Shown here piece by piece: positions 48,001 through 52,125 of a DNA stretch of 64,000 nt. The notes beneath the pieces were generated by a model. It had not been told where the DNA came from. It did not search any database and saw nothing but the letters and a program-made list of their open reading frames with translations. Numbering within the stretch: the stretch's first letter is position 1; each line of letters opens with the position of its first letter. The stretch is taken from contig OX424564.1 in assembly GCA_949152475.1 (NCBI GenBank), positions 1,426,001-1,490,000 on the forward strand, in the 5' to 3' direction. This DNA is from Terebella lapidaria. Taxonomy: Eukaryota; Annelida; Polychaeta; Terebellida; Terebellidae. A program made the position numbers and the translations under genes.

Positions 48001-51000
48001 AAAAAAATACCCAAGGTGTCTTTTTGCATGCACTAGACAAAAATATCACCAACTTTTCATGACAACGACAAATGGAAGCATACAGTAAGGACAGTAAGTA
48101 CTTATTATTCTTTATTTTTATCTTATTTTGGCAATACATTGTCCTGCTATACCACAGAGTGTTGTAGGAAATGTACAGGAACGAAAGATACCGTTTTTTT
48201 CTTCTGTTAATATGTAGTTTTTTCTTGGGGGAGGGGGAGATATATTCCCGGTTCCTGGTCACCTTATTCCCGGGAAACGGGAACTCTGATATCTTGATAA
48301 TTCCCGGGAATTCCCGGGAACTCCATTCCCGGGATTAAACCCTAATTATGACATAAAATATGGATAATGTCATCGCTGACTTATTTCGGTAGCAATAAGT
48401 CCACGCATGGACAAGCTCCTCACCAGTAGTACCATGGGGTCAAAATTACACTAACAGATATAGTACGGCTAACGCCGCACAATGATTACCCCTTATGTAT
48501 GGCACAGAAATATGTGTGTATTTTTTTGTGCAGCACGGTATGACAGTGAACTGAAAACAATGCAGTAGCTCCCGACAAATTCTATGCCAATCATAGCTTG
48601 AACTCTGGTCTCCAGAACGATTACACGGCAAATAAGCAATGGCATATACATGTTCATTCCAACTTGGATTTCCCTGGCATTCACCTAGTAAGATGATGAA
48701 TTGAATAGATCATTCTAGTTCAACCCTAAATACTAGTTCATTTGTATTTTTCATCATCTTACTAGGTGAATGCCAGGGAAATGTTTTTTTCAAAGACCAT
48801 AAACGAGCATCACATTCATCATCGAGTAATGTATCCAGGAATTCAAAAGAATCCACCTTGGTACTAATTCTGTAAATTGATTCTTGTCTTCTGAGCTTAA
48901 TATGTGGAAATGGAACTGCTTTTACTATCAATCTGGCCCCTTTTAGGATTTCTACTCATATCAGTCGCACCATGGTTGGAAATGTGCTTTTCGCCAGTTT
49001 CATTGTCAGCCATTCATAATTCTGAAAGCATTCAAAAGTCACAGGTACTCAGTAATGATAACATTGGATTCTCCATTATCAAAAACATAGGTATAGACAC
49101 CAAAACCATGTCTCTACCTGCAACAGAAGCTGAGATATAGCCCAAAACATGATTTCAGAGTTTTCAACGGCGGCCATTTTGGAAAAGGCCCAGAAAACCT
49201 AGACACATCTTTAATAATCAGTAATATGTTCGTCAGAAAATCATCGGGGGGGGGGGGGGGTGGGATGCAGGCACACCTATTATACATGGCCGACTATAAG
49301 AGCCGTGAATAATTTGTCAAAATTCAAGCAAAAAAATTCTTGCTGCAGAACATTCAATATAATTATCATTTTTCATTATAAATGAGTTGGCCTTGTTTTT
49401 CCGGTCAGTTTGATACCAATTTTGTGGATATTGGATAAGTTTTGACAGGCATAGGTAGAAATAACGAATTTCGCAAACACCCCGTTTGCAAAAAGAAAAA
49501 TGGCTGCCATATCCGCCACAGGCCATATTGAGAATGGCTTCCTAGCTTATATTGACGAGTGAGTGATATTTTACCACTCCGCAAAGTTTCATGCTTTTAT
49601 CACAATGTGAACAATTTTTTGCTAAGAACCTGCACTGTAATAAATGCCTGCTGAGAACCACTTTTTATTTGTTAGAAAAAGGATTATTAACATTACTGAA
49701 ATATAATATTTATCTATAGCAACCATTCATCTCAACAATGGCAGTTTTTCTTCAATTCAACTATTCCAGTTATCGTTTAAATTTGTATATTCTAATCTAA
49801 TCTGCTTCAACGTATTGTCATTTGGTCCAGTTCCGTCTGGCATTATTACAGCACGAAAAGCTAATCCACGACACCATACAAACCTGTCTGACACCGGTAG
49901 TGGACAACAAGCTGGTCCGTCACGAGACTTTCTCTGCTGGCACATGAAGTGTTCCAAACACCAATGGCATACAAGTTCAGATCGCCACAGGATGCTTGAC
50001 CATTGCAGGTTTGCTTGATATGATTACTGGCATGGCTGGCAGAATCATAGGCTCGTAGTGCACAGTCATAGTCTGTGTCAGAGATGTCACAGGTGTCTCG
50101 CCCGGCGTAGTCTACGAAGTACATGTCCAGTATCTGGACCGTGAACCCGTACGGACAGGATATGTCACTGATGATATCCCCTCTGCATGTCCTGCTCACT
50201 TGGATTTCTGCAGAATTACATCCAACCATATTTTACATATCAAACTCCAACTCATTAGCCATATGGTTTGTGATAAGGTATTTACATGTATGTATTCATC
50301 ATACACCATCAAAAGATTTATTCAGTGTTAATGGGTATTTGTCTCCATCTAGCAAAAACTAAAGTCTAGAGAGTTGATGTCTAGCACTAAGGTGTGTGTG
50401 AATGTTCCATGTGGGTCTGTACTACCATTAGGTGTACAACAGAAACAACTCTATTAACACACTTTTTGTGTTTGATGACTTCGGTGTGGCTTTACAGATA
50501 AACTTATGCTGGGGATTGTTTATTTTCCTAAAATGTTTAATTTAAACGATTTCTCCATTGTCCTCAATGGTGGCATATGTTTGGCACATCATGCTGTATG
50601 CCATGTATCACAGTAGTAATTCTCACAAGATGGGATATTTCCTTGAATTGGCCCGGGTAATCACACACATGAAGTACCTGTATGTATCCATCTCTACTTG
50701 CTTTAAAAAGTGTATGGTTATCACGGTCCATTAAGTTCGTTGGAATGGAGTGGACTTACCTGGTTTGAGGGGGACACATTCATATCGCATGTCCATCATG
50801 TTGGATTCCATCGGGCCTCTGCCGCAGTCAATGTCCAGAGTATTATGTTTTATTATTCGGCAAACGATTTTGCCATTACACCAATCCTGCCAGTAACGAA
50901 AATGGTTTTCATGATCCTCTTGCAGGTCTCTGACACAGGTGGTCGAAGCCGGGAACTTGGTACACGTTCTGTCTCCTGCTCTCACTCCGTACTCAACCCT

Positions 51001-51086
51001 GGTGACATTGATCACTGTACCAGAGGGGCAAGGGGTTTGTTGTCCTGCGTCGAGCTTTTTCCCGGCACACACGGTCATCGATAATT
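8263..51086 (-). CDS. host gene: transmembrane SUEL-lectin receptor, six visible exons
   Basis: Exons in order on the minus strand: 51,086-50,760, 50,207-49,884, 22,636-22,325, 22,209-22,054, 8,837-8,759 and 8,563-8,263. Each has AG acceptor and GT donor signals. The phases are 1-1-1-1-1-2, so all junctions fit, and the joined exons total 1,499 bases: an open frame of 499 codons including the stop after a phase-1 entry. The predicted protein has three SUEL/Gal_lectin domains, a Ser/Thr stalk, one membrane helix and a tail of about 100 residues. The SUEL fold binds galactose or rhamnose in sea-urchin egg lectin and fish rhamnose-binding lectins. A type I cell-surface receptor is inferred. The signal-peptide exon and possibly other domains are not seen. 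Because phase-1 exons can be joined freely, linking the 49.9-51.1 kb pair to the exons at 22 kb across 27 kb is less certain than the 22 kb to 8 kb part. Confidence 0.65.
8759..8837 (-). CDS. receptor exon: single transmembrane helix
   Basis: A 79-base exon, phase 1 in and phase 2 out. The acceptor follows a pyrimidine-rich stretch ending CTCATCACAG. The donor is AG|GTGAGG. It codes for [20 protein letters not shown] plus NVIMW, an uninterrupted hydrophobic run of about 24 residues, followed by arginines from the next exon. This is a typical single-pass membrane anchor, with the acidic stalk before it and basic residues after it, fitting an outside-N, inside-C orientation. Confidence 0.8.
9179..9900 (+). 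repeat. left inverted arm of the 12.9-kb TIR element
   Basis: It begins GTAGTCAGGAGGAAATTTC. Its reverse complement is found in two pieces: 21,621-22,037 matches the outer 420 bases and 12,490-12,822 matches the inner 300. The arms have drifted by scattered substitutions and small gaps, so the element is not recent. Confidence 0.8.
9918..11700 (-). pseudogene. broken Pif1/Helitron-type DNA helicase
   Basis: Minus-strand frames in order: a segment with [18 protein letters not shown] near 11,530, resembling the region before the helicase core in Helitron-type proteins; [14 protein letters not shown] near 10,745, matching the VAPTGKAAFNI motif of Pif1 enzymes; LIIIDEIS near 10,610, the Walker B box; [17 protein letters not shown] near 10,420; and near 10,170 [20 protein letters not shown], which matches the C-terminal LCKGxxVMLxxN...DGLVNG motif. 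The order agrees with a helicase core. Several stops and frame changes break it, for example a stop just after Walker B at about 10,590. A clear Walker A was not found. The family unwinds DNA 5' to 3' and is carried by several transposon groups. Confidence 0.7.
11701..12489. other. interior of the TIR element without a readable gene
   Basis: Lies between the helicase remains and the inner right arm. Composition resembles the helicase part, so it is probably decayed coding sequence of the same element. I could not match any motif on either strand. Confidence 0.4.
12490..12822 (-). repeat. inner part of the right inverted arm
   Basis: Reverse complement of about 9,590-9,900, including the CAATCACCATCTACACAC and GGCAGCCATCTTGGATTCTG stretches. 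It ends at an A-run where a tandem-core element has inserted. The outer rest of the arm resumes at 21,621 within the same CCAAAACCCAGG context. Confidence 0.8.
13115..13626 (+). repeat. repeat R1, double copy
   Basis: A 147-bp unit (13,115 to about 13,262) and a second, shorter copy (13,484-13,626) flank about 220 bases, giving a direct-repeat layout like a very small LTR element or a partial tandem. Both units start GTAAGTRTCAATCTATTACC and end CAGGGGCAGA. TGTAAA occurs on both outer sides (CTGTAAAT before, GATGTAAAG after) and may be a target-site duplication. It sits within a satellite monomer of copy A. Confidence 0.7.
13630..14535 (+). repeat. satellite array, about seven monomers of 131-134 bp
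   Basis: TGACCTTGA recurs at about 13,957, 14,091, 14,225, 14,356 and 14,490. Each monomer reads TGACCTTGAAAATGAGGTCA, AAGGTCAAATTCAAGGTCA, then a stretch with ATTCAGCATATATCATTTCC and GTCGATAATAAGCGAGATAT. Degenerate monomers also occur at 12,860-13,110. The array stops where a LINE begins and resumes at 20,847. Confidence 0.9.
14952..15869 (+). CDS. LINE ORF1 protein (RNA-binding, coiled-coil)
   Basis: 305 residues, intact. The first 45 residues have a Cys/His-rich finger ([29 protein letters not shown]) like the PHD-type fingers of some LINE ORF1 proteins. A Pro/Ser-rich linker to about residue 100 follows, then a predicted coiled coil (about 110-175, [20 protein letters not shown]). From about 180 to 290 there is a region resembling the Transposase_22 RRM-like domain of L1-type ORF1 ([43 protein letters not shown]). 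ORF1 proteins coat LINE RNA and act as nucleic-acid chaperones. The start was chosen as the first ATG ahead of the finger. ORF2 sequence begins about 160 bases downstream. Confidence 0.85.
   Translation: MVLCNGPPHKPCPYNKRGKEVILCQGDLTLCLDCEHARFPDISRISQNATGISSEKPPNTRSSGKRTQQTAPPPPQDRGRPQSPEVIVCPPLSPESINAKPESSISVLCDKISDLTRLCQNIRDEQTALKHVLFEKIESSEKKVLGVLEQKIADVNVDIACVVSRFDVVEEELRMLGVREFDHNNSLVVTRLPEEAGVGDQEQAQALVTDGLELDAVVKRAKRLGKRPGNIGILKIELGSTDLKIQALRNKKNLAKKPRYNRVYVRSSQSHEERVAQRNLKTVMDAIPGFGGKYRQNFSLEMVFS
16030..20729 (+). CDS. LINE ORF2: endonuclease and reverse transcriptase, split by a TTAA insertion
   Basis: The endonuclease starts near 16,048 ([33 protein letters not shown]) and stops at the insertion at 16,282. 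Past the insertion the same protein continues: [22 protein letters not shown] and PPDHSIV. Without the insertion the two parts join in frame through a single TTAA, giving roughly 1,190 residues. The reverse transcriptase shows [10 protein letters not shown]...[22 protein letters not shown] (about residue 607 counted from 17,418), [10 protein letters not shown], and YADD (about 707). A C-terminal finger (CTICNL...DEFHFLMIC) follows near residue 1,030. No ATG lies ahead of the endonuclease in this frame, so ORF2 may start by a non-standard route. The copy has no other break. Confidence 0.88.
16282..17403. mobile_element. 1,122-bp TTAA-flanked TIR element (piggyBac-type MITE)
   Basis: The ends are AGCTGTAAGTATGTTATA and its reverse, TATAGCATACTTACAGCT. 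TTAA lies directly outside both ends (16,278-16,281 and 17,404-17,407), the target duplication used by piggyBac elements. Removing the element and one TTAA restores the LINE frame as ILVKEEIMDL, which proves the boundaries. No transposase is encoded. The TIR happens to contain GTAAGT at the left and TTACAG at the right. Confidence 0.9.
20847..21180 (+). repeat. satellite array, right part (2-3 monomers)
   Basis: Continuation of the 133-bp array of copy A beyond the LINE, with the same TGACCTTGAAAATGAGGTCA start and CACAATTGATTCCTAAGCTG stretch. The last monomer grades into the unique 3' part of the element (CCCATTATAAAGCATAGG). Confidence 0.9.
21621..22037 (-). repeat. outer part of the right inverted arm
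   Basis: Reverse complement of about 9,179-9,590, with shared stretches such as CCTTTTTCAGAGGGTGTGTA (on the left-arm strand). It ends CCTGACTAC, the mirror of GTAGTCAGG at 9,179. Confidence 0.85.
22054..22209 (-). CDS. receptor exon: Ser/Thr-rich stalk
   Basis: 156 bases, phase 1 in and out. The acceptor is ACTCACCAG and the donor A|GTGGGT. The 52 codons are rich in Thr, Ser, Pro, Glu and Asp ([20 protein letters not shown] and more), as in O-glycosylated stalks between lectin domains and the membrane. No cysteine is present. An alternative donor two bases further would break the frame into the membrane exon, so this one was chosen. Confidence 0.7.
22325..22636 (-). CDS. receptor exon: third SUEL/Gal_lectin domain
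   Basis: 312 bases, phase 1 in and out. The acceptor is TATCTTCCAG and the donor GTAAGT. It codes for one SUEL-type domain: a start with [17 protein letters not shown], an LRYGTL core in place of the usual A-x-[27 protein letters not shown] in the place of the C-x-GK-x-x-C-x-V signature, and an end LSFRCYH in the place of V-x-Y-x-C. Eight cysteines are expected for the fold and most can be placed. The exact DPC motif is missing (SRCYSEP), so sugar binding may have changed. Confidence 0.8.
22816..23492. mobile_element. 677-bp TIR element without genes
   Basis: The ends GTACCGGGGTTTCCCGTAAT and (reversed) GTACTGGAGTTTTCCGTAAT continue alike into ATGGCCC, a TIR of about 28 bp with three mismatches. 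GGCCCATGGGC palindromes follow near both ends (22,850 and 23,400). No ORF of note. The superfamily is unknown. Confidence 0.7.
23493..24764. other. about 1.3 kb with no recognised feature
   Basis: Intronic if the receptor model is right. A stretch at 23,880-24,160 repeats the words CATAAATGTGACCACCC and CAAATATGACCACCC and several GATGATGTA words, suggesting a decayed low-order tandem repeat. No ORF or element ends are seen. Confidence 0.4.
24765..27140 (+). mobile_element. fossil Ty3/gypsy-type retroelement with finger and TatD-like nuclease remains
   Basis: Parts in order: a reverse transcriptase fragment with [13 protein letters not shown] near 24,810; a Pro/Arg-rich stretch; a CxxC finger followed by an [13 protein letters not shown]-type HxxxxH helix near 25,640-25,700; and TatD-like pieces from about 26,280: [41 protein letters not shown] and ILLESNAPY. 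TatD enzymes are metal-dependent DNases with these HxH, HCR, HCFSG and ETDAPY motifs in this order. Many breaks are present and the copy is old. Whether polymerase and TatD parts belong to one element or two neighbours cannot be decided here. Confidence 0.55.
27290..28638. other. about 1.3 kb with no recognised gene; poly-C tract
   Basis: AT-rich and without a defensible ORF. A run of about 16 C lies near 27,990. A 27-base stretch at 28,325 starting GGACCGATTCACAGAG recurs in reverse with one mismatch at 31,205-31,231, hinting at a larger inverted-repeat element into which the LINE at 28,645 inserted. Confidence 0.4.
28645..30225 (+). pseudogene. 5'-truncated LINE ORF2 with 6-bp target-site duplication
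   Basis: The copy starts inside the reverse transcriptase ([20 protein letters not shown]) and runs through [60 protein letters not shown] and the C-terminal part (IHNINTRSS-like). The frame shifts at a run of about ten G near 28,963, and a stop lies near 29,186. ATACCG flanks both ends (28,639-28,644 and 30,226-30,231). The 3' end is a run of TCAAA units. It looks CR1/Rex-like. A 165-base 3' end of the same family is inserted at 45,154. Confidence 0.88.
30005..30058 (+). repeat. (ATT)n microsatellite in the LINE 3' UTR
   Basis: About 18 uninterrupted ATT/TTA units within the 3' untranslated part of the LINE that ends at 30,225. Confidence 0.95.
30232..31300. other. about 1.1 kb without a recognised gene
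   Basis: Begins with the second copy of the LINE's target duplication. AT-rich with many A/T runs. The only structure seen is the 27-base inverted match of 31,205-31,231 to 28,325-28,351. Confidence 0.4.
31372..31510 (+). repeat. 15-bp minisatellite, about eight units
   Basis: Units follow CCGTTCGCGGAAGMA with small changes (CCACTTGCGGAGGTA, CCGTTTGCGGAAGCA). In one frame they spell Pro-Phe-Ala-Glu-(Glu/Ala/Val) pentapeptides, but no gene context supports translation. The stretch is CpG-rich and leads into the TATA box at 31,582. Confidence 0.85.
31582..31589 (+). promoter_or_regulatory. TATA box of a possible RNA polymerase II promoter
   Basis: TATAAAAG preceded by CCCTGGC and followed by GGGGAGCGGACGG in a CpG-rich stretch (31,330-31,750). 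An initiation site would be expected near 31,610 (CTCTGAGAGCACTG). The stretch to 32,216 (AATAAA at 32,199) may be a transcribed repeat such as a lone LTR; no ORF fits a host gene. Confidence 0.4.
32760..34170 (+). repeat. satellite array of copy B, interrupted by a MITE
   Basis: Monomers of about 133 bp from 32,760 to 33,258 and from 33,669 to 34,176, with a partial one after 35,938. The right-hand ones are well kept (GAGGTCAAAGGTCAAATT perfect at three sites); the left-hand ones are more diverged. Confidence 0.9.
33262..33664. mobile_element. 403-bp MITE
   Basis: The ends CATAGTTCCGACGACATC and (reversed) CATAGTTCCGATGATACC form TIRs, with AATT on both sides (33,258-33,261 and 33,665-33,668). 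The interrupted satellite monomer reads on across it, which fixes the borders. No ORF. Confidence 0.85.
34179..35937. mobile_element. 1,759-bp TA-flanked TIR element rich in GGGCGTTTTGCCC motifs
   Basis: The ends GGGTAGAGGCGAGCAAAACG and (reversed) GGGTAGAGGCGGGCAAAACG are flanked by TA on both sides (34,177-34,178 and 35,938-35,939), as for Tc1/mariner-type insertions. The word GGGCGTTTTGCCC or its reverse occurs about ten times in two clusters (34,189-34,440 and 35,630-35,925). It has no transposase, only short frames. It lies in the satellite core of copy B. Confidence 0.85.
36433..37757 (+). repeat. duplicated segment, copy 1
   Basis: Matches 44,742-46,203 in direct orientation over its full length, starting AAAAAGATACAC and ending ATCTGTTGGCATTGAGT, with only scattered differences. 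The preceding 3' end of a hairpin-ended element is also shared. It contains a G-run near 36,880. The ORFs in it (for example 36,964-37,158) are open in both copies but short and unrecognised. Confidence 0.9.
37759..38313 (+). repeat. tandem duplication, two units of 278 bp
   Basis: Units start near 37,759 and 38,036, both with CTATTGGTCTATAGCGGGC and both ending AGTAGTAGGCCTATATGCGG. They differ at only a handful of positions, so the duplication is recent. No coding capacity seen. Confidence 0.93.
38345..40764. mobile_element. 2.4-kb TIR element with internal direct repeats in the arms
   Basis: Left arm: CGCCTAATAGGC, TGGGGAACC, then two copies of GAGCGACAATCCTCGGAGT. The right arm is the reverse of this (40,690-40,764), again with two copies, continuing into ATTCAGATGAAC on both sides. 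The repeated 18-mer looks like a paired transposase-binding site. The interior has no recognised gene. Confidence 0.75.
40820..41782 (+). pseudogene. Penelope-type reverse transcriptase fragment
   Basis: The main ORF (from 40,833) reads [20 protein letters not shown], then [41 protein letters not shown] and [17 protein letters not shown]...[17 protein letters not shown]. Related sequence ([33 protein letters not shown]) continues to about 41,780. The RT fingers, the YIDD box (D-D at about residues 167-168) and the thumb are present, but the N-terminal part is missing and no GIY-YIG endonuclease was found. Assignment to Penelope-like elements is by general resemblance; another non-LTR-type reverse transcriptase family is possible. 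A non-coding 3' tail may reach about 41,990. Confidence 0.6.
41990..42295. other. short unassigned stretch with (CT)n
   Basis: Holds a (CT)n run at about 42,122-42,147 and a second short one near 42,157-42,168, and otherwise AT-rich DNA without a recognised feature. Confidence 0.6.
42310..43205 (+). mobile_element. fossil Ty3/gypsy-type gag-protease fragment, copy 1
   Basis: Readable parts: a Gag-like stretch ([18 protein letters not shown]), a zinc-knuckle-like ECFRCGK, and an aspartic-protease active site ([13 protein letters not shown]). This order is that of gag-pol in LTR retroelements. Many breaks; old. No LTRs are seen on either side. The right half (from about 42,690) is repeated at 46,204-46,690. 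Confidence 0.7.
43290..43450 (+). repeat. degenerate minisatellite, about five units
   Basis: Units of roughly 25-40 bases built on CACTAACACTAMGATATTGA with variable ends. Confidence 0.7.
43458..43573. repeat. 116-bp near-palindrome (long hairpin)
   Basis: Left arm GACTGGATACAGTGTTT..GG, AGGTCGTGTCTG; right arm is its reverse, ending CACTGTATCCAGTC. The arms, about 50 bases each with few mismatches, close on CGAGCTTGCGAG. CpG-rich in an AT-rich setting. It could be a short foldback MITE. Confidence 0.8.
43840..44741 (+). mobile_element. hairpin-ended element, copy D, with a different tandem core
   Basis: The 3' end (44,640-44,741) is the same as in copies A and B: TAAAAATGTGGACGGACGAC, then GGTTATCGGGCCATAGGTCC with the closing GTAACCTA. 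The core instead holds two to three copies of another unit of about 237 bp (44,043-44,280 and 44,280-44,520; shared words CAAGTAGAACCRGAGTTA, GCCGATTATGTGATTTTCAC, GACCGAGCCATTAACATA). The left border is not seen; the start given is approximate. Confidence 0.6.
44742..46203 (+). repeat. duplicated segment, copy 2
   Basis: Second copy of 36,433-37,757. It differs by a 165-base LINE insertion (45,154-45,317) and a few small gaps. It is joined directly at its right end to the second copy of the gag-protease fragment. Confidence 0.9.
45154..45317 (+). mobile_element. 3' end of a LINE, inserted in duplicate copy 2
   Basis: Closely resembles the last part of the LINE ending at 30,225 (GGGACCACAATGGAAACAAG, CACTTTTTTGTGTTATCCTG) and ends in ATCAA units. 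GAT is repeated at its borders inside the GCGGATCCAGG site that is whole in copy 1 at about 36,855. It is a strongly 5'-truncated insertion. Confidence 0.85.
46204..46690 (+). mobile_element. fossil gag-protease fragment, copy 2
   Basis: Near-identical to about 42,690-43,180, covering the zinc-knuckle and protease (VNVTIDTGA-like) part. Its left edge joins the duplicated segment; its right edge is cut by the element starting at 46,690. Broken. Confidence 0.75.
47586..48344. mobile_element. 759-bp hAT-type non-autonomous element with perfect 8-bp TSD
   Basis: The ends TAGGGTTTAATATATTCCCG and (reversed) TAGGGTTTAATCCCGGGAAT are followed by repeated CCCGGGAA words. ATTATGAC lies on both sides (47,578-47,585 and 48,345-48,352). 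TAGGG-type ends and 8-bp duplications are hallmarks of hAT transposons. No transposase; a poly-C run near 47,890. Confidence 0.92.
48668..48782. repeat. perfect 33-bp inverted repeat around a 49-bp loop
   Basis: The arm at 48,668-48,700 begins ATTTCCCTGGCATTCACC; the arm at 48,750-48,782 is its exact reverse complement. It lies inside the 46.7-49.6 kb element. Confidence 0.95.
49645..49883. other. intronic or 3' flank of the second lectin exon
   Basis: AT-rich, no feature beyond the donor at 49,878-49,883 that ends the lectin exon on the minus strand. Confidence 0.5.
49884..50207 (-). CDS. receptor exon: second SUEL/Gal_lectin domain
   Basis: 324 bases, phase 1 in and out. The acceptor is TAATTCTGCAG and the donor ACAG|GTTTGT. 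The domain begins [20 protein letters not shown], continues with [13 protein letters not shown] and [18 protein letters not shown] (the C-x-G-x-x-x-C centre of the family), and ends LVVHYRCQT, close to the family's V-x-Y-x-C end. Cysteines are conserved; the YGR and DPC signatures are weakly kept ([13 protein letters not shown]). It follows the first lectin exon by a 0.55-kb intron. Confidence 0.85.
50208..50759. other. intron between the first two lectin exons
   Basis: 552 bases from the donor GTAAGT of the first lectin exon to the acceptor of the second. No repeat element recognised. It is the only intron of the gene seen here that is free of transposons. Confidence 0.75.
50760..51086 (-). 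CDS. receptor exon: first visible SUEL/Gal_lectin domain
   Basis: 327 bases, phase 1 in and out. A strong acceptor (TTTTTTATTTGCTTCCAG) and GTAAGT donor frame it. The domain reads [38 protein letters not shown], a [15 protein letters not shown] centre that fits the C-x-GK-x-x-C-x-V signature best of the three domains, and an end MRYECVP. The usual A-x-YGR is EYGVR and the DPC motif is replaced by DIDCGRG. A signal peptide must come from an exon further right that I could not identify. Confidence 0.85.
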
Positions 51087-51374
51087 CTGGAAGCAAATAA
51101 AAAATATAAATGTTTAGTGTTATTGTCTTCTGTGCCAATATAGGTCTTGTAAGTCACGTGTGTTGAACCCACTAATGTGAAAACGCCCACAAATGTGAAA
51201 ACCCACACGGTGTGATTCTGGTGACCAACAAAGACCTTTCGTGTCGCAGGCATTTAGGGGTAAATTACCGCAACTATCCCCTCTTTGCACCCTGGGGTTT
51301 ATTCAGTGATGCGTGCAGCTTAAAACAAACTATTCCCGCCAGAGCGATTTCCATTCGACGCTGGACAGAGATTG

Positions 51375-51415
<41 letters not shown>

Positions 51416-52125
51416 GATCGGGGTATGTCCGACTTTGGTTGCATTTACCCCATGGGTAATGGCTTCACGCCATCCCAGCCCCGACCGCCAGTCCTACGAC
51501 TCGCATTATCTTCTTAAACTATAGCTTAATAAGGCAAAGCCTGTATTCCAATTTATTATCATTTTAGCTTCACGCCATCCCAAACCCCGACAGCCAGTCC
51601 TACTAGGACACCCAGGTCGATAGAAATGAATCCTGATACATTTGTGGTGTTACTAAGTTAGGCACGACATACCCATTTTGAGGCAAATTACCGCAACTAT
51701 ATTGAGAGTTGCATTGAGAAGCAACTGGAGCCCTAAAGCTGAAGGTGCAAGGAGGCAAAATATAATCTCCATAAAAGAGATGTTTCATAGATACTGAGCA
51801 TACATGGTAACCAGCCTGTAGCTTTTGGAGCACACGACTGAGGTCGTCCATATATCGGTGATTCTATGAAAAAGGGTTGTTTCCCCGTCCAATGCAGTCT
51901 AGGTGTTGATATAATTTTGTGTTAATGTACATGTGGTTTATTTTGATAAATTTATAAATTACATTTATTTCCAAGAATGTTGATGTTGGAGTTAAGACTA
52001 TTTCCCAACTAAATATCACAGAAAGTCTTTTCCGAAGATGTACATGTTTGTCAGTGACCACAATGAGACCATGGAGCCTTTGTACTGTTAATGATCATTT
52101 CTGAATTGAGTGAATTCGTAGTTTT
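51087..52125. other. upstream stretch with short repeats
   Basis: An 18-bp duplication (AATGTGAAAAC-CCCACA) lies at 51,172-51,212. An (AAT)n run lies at 51,377-51,413. The phrase TTCACGCCATCCCA occurs twice (51,466 and 51,571). A minus-strand frame near 51,720 reads CNSQYSCGN, slightly like a lectin-domain centre, but the rest does not fit. No signal-peptide exon can be defended. Confidence 0.5.
51377..51413 (+). repeat. (AAT)n microsatellite
   Basis: About 12 uninterrupted AAT units. Confidence 0.95.

Larger units (their letters stand above)
46690..49640. mobile_element. 2.95-kb inverted-repeat element without a recognised gene
   Basis: The left arm (46,690 to about 47,060) starts AGTGCAGGTTCTTAGC; the right arm (about 49,310-49,640) is its reverse complement. 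Both arms share ATTGTTCACATTGTGATAAA and GCATGAAACTTTGC. The inner part has a direct repeat of about 130 bp at a distance of 325 (47,107 and 47,432; CCATTATTCTTGCC, ACTTTCCACAAA). A hAT-type element is nested within it. Confidence 0.75.

Noticed and set aside
50993-51253. Minus-strand frame with a hydrophobic run (VWVFTFVGVFTLVGS) that could be the receptor's signal peptide
   Set aside because: It is produced by an 18-bp tandem duplication, has an awkward 15-residue charged start, and no phase-1 donor fits the first lectin exon.
51603-51851. Minus-strand frame with CNSQYSCGN, like the centre of a SUEL domain
   Set aside because: No other cysteines or signatures of the domain fit, and no splice sites in phase 1 are seen.
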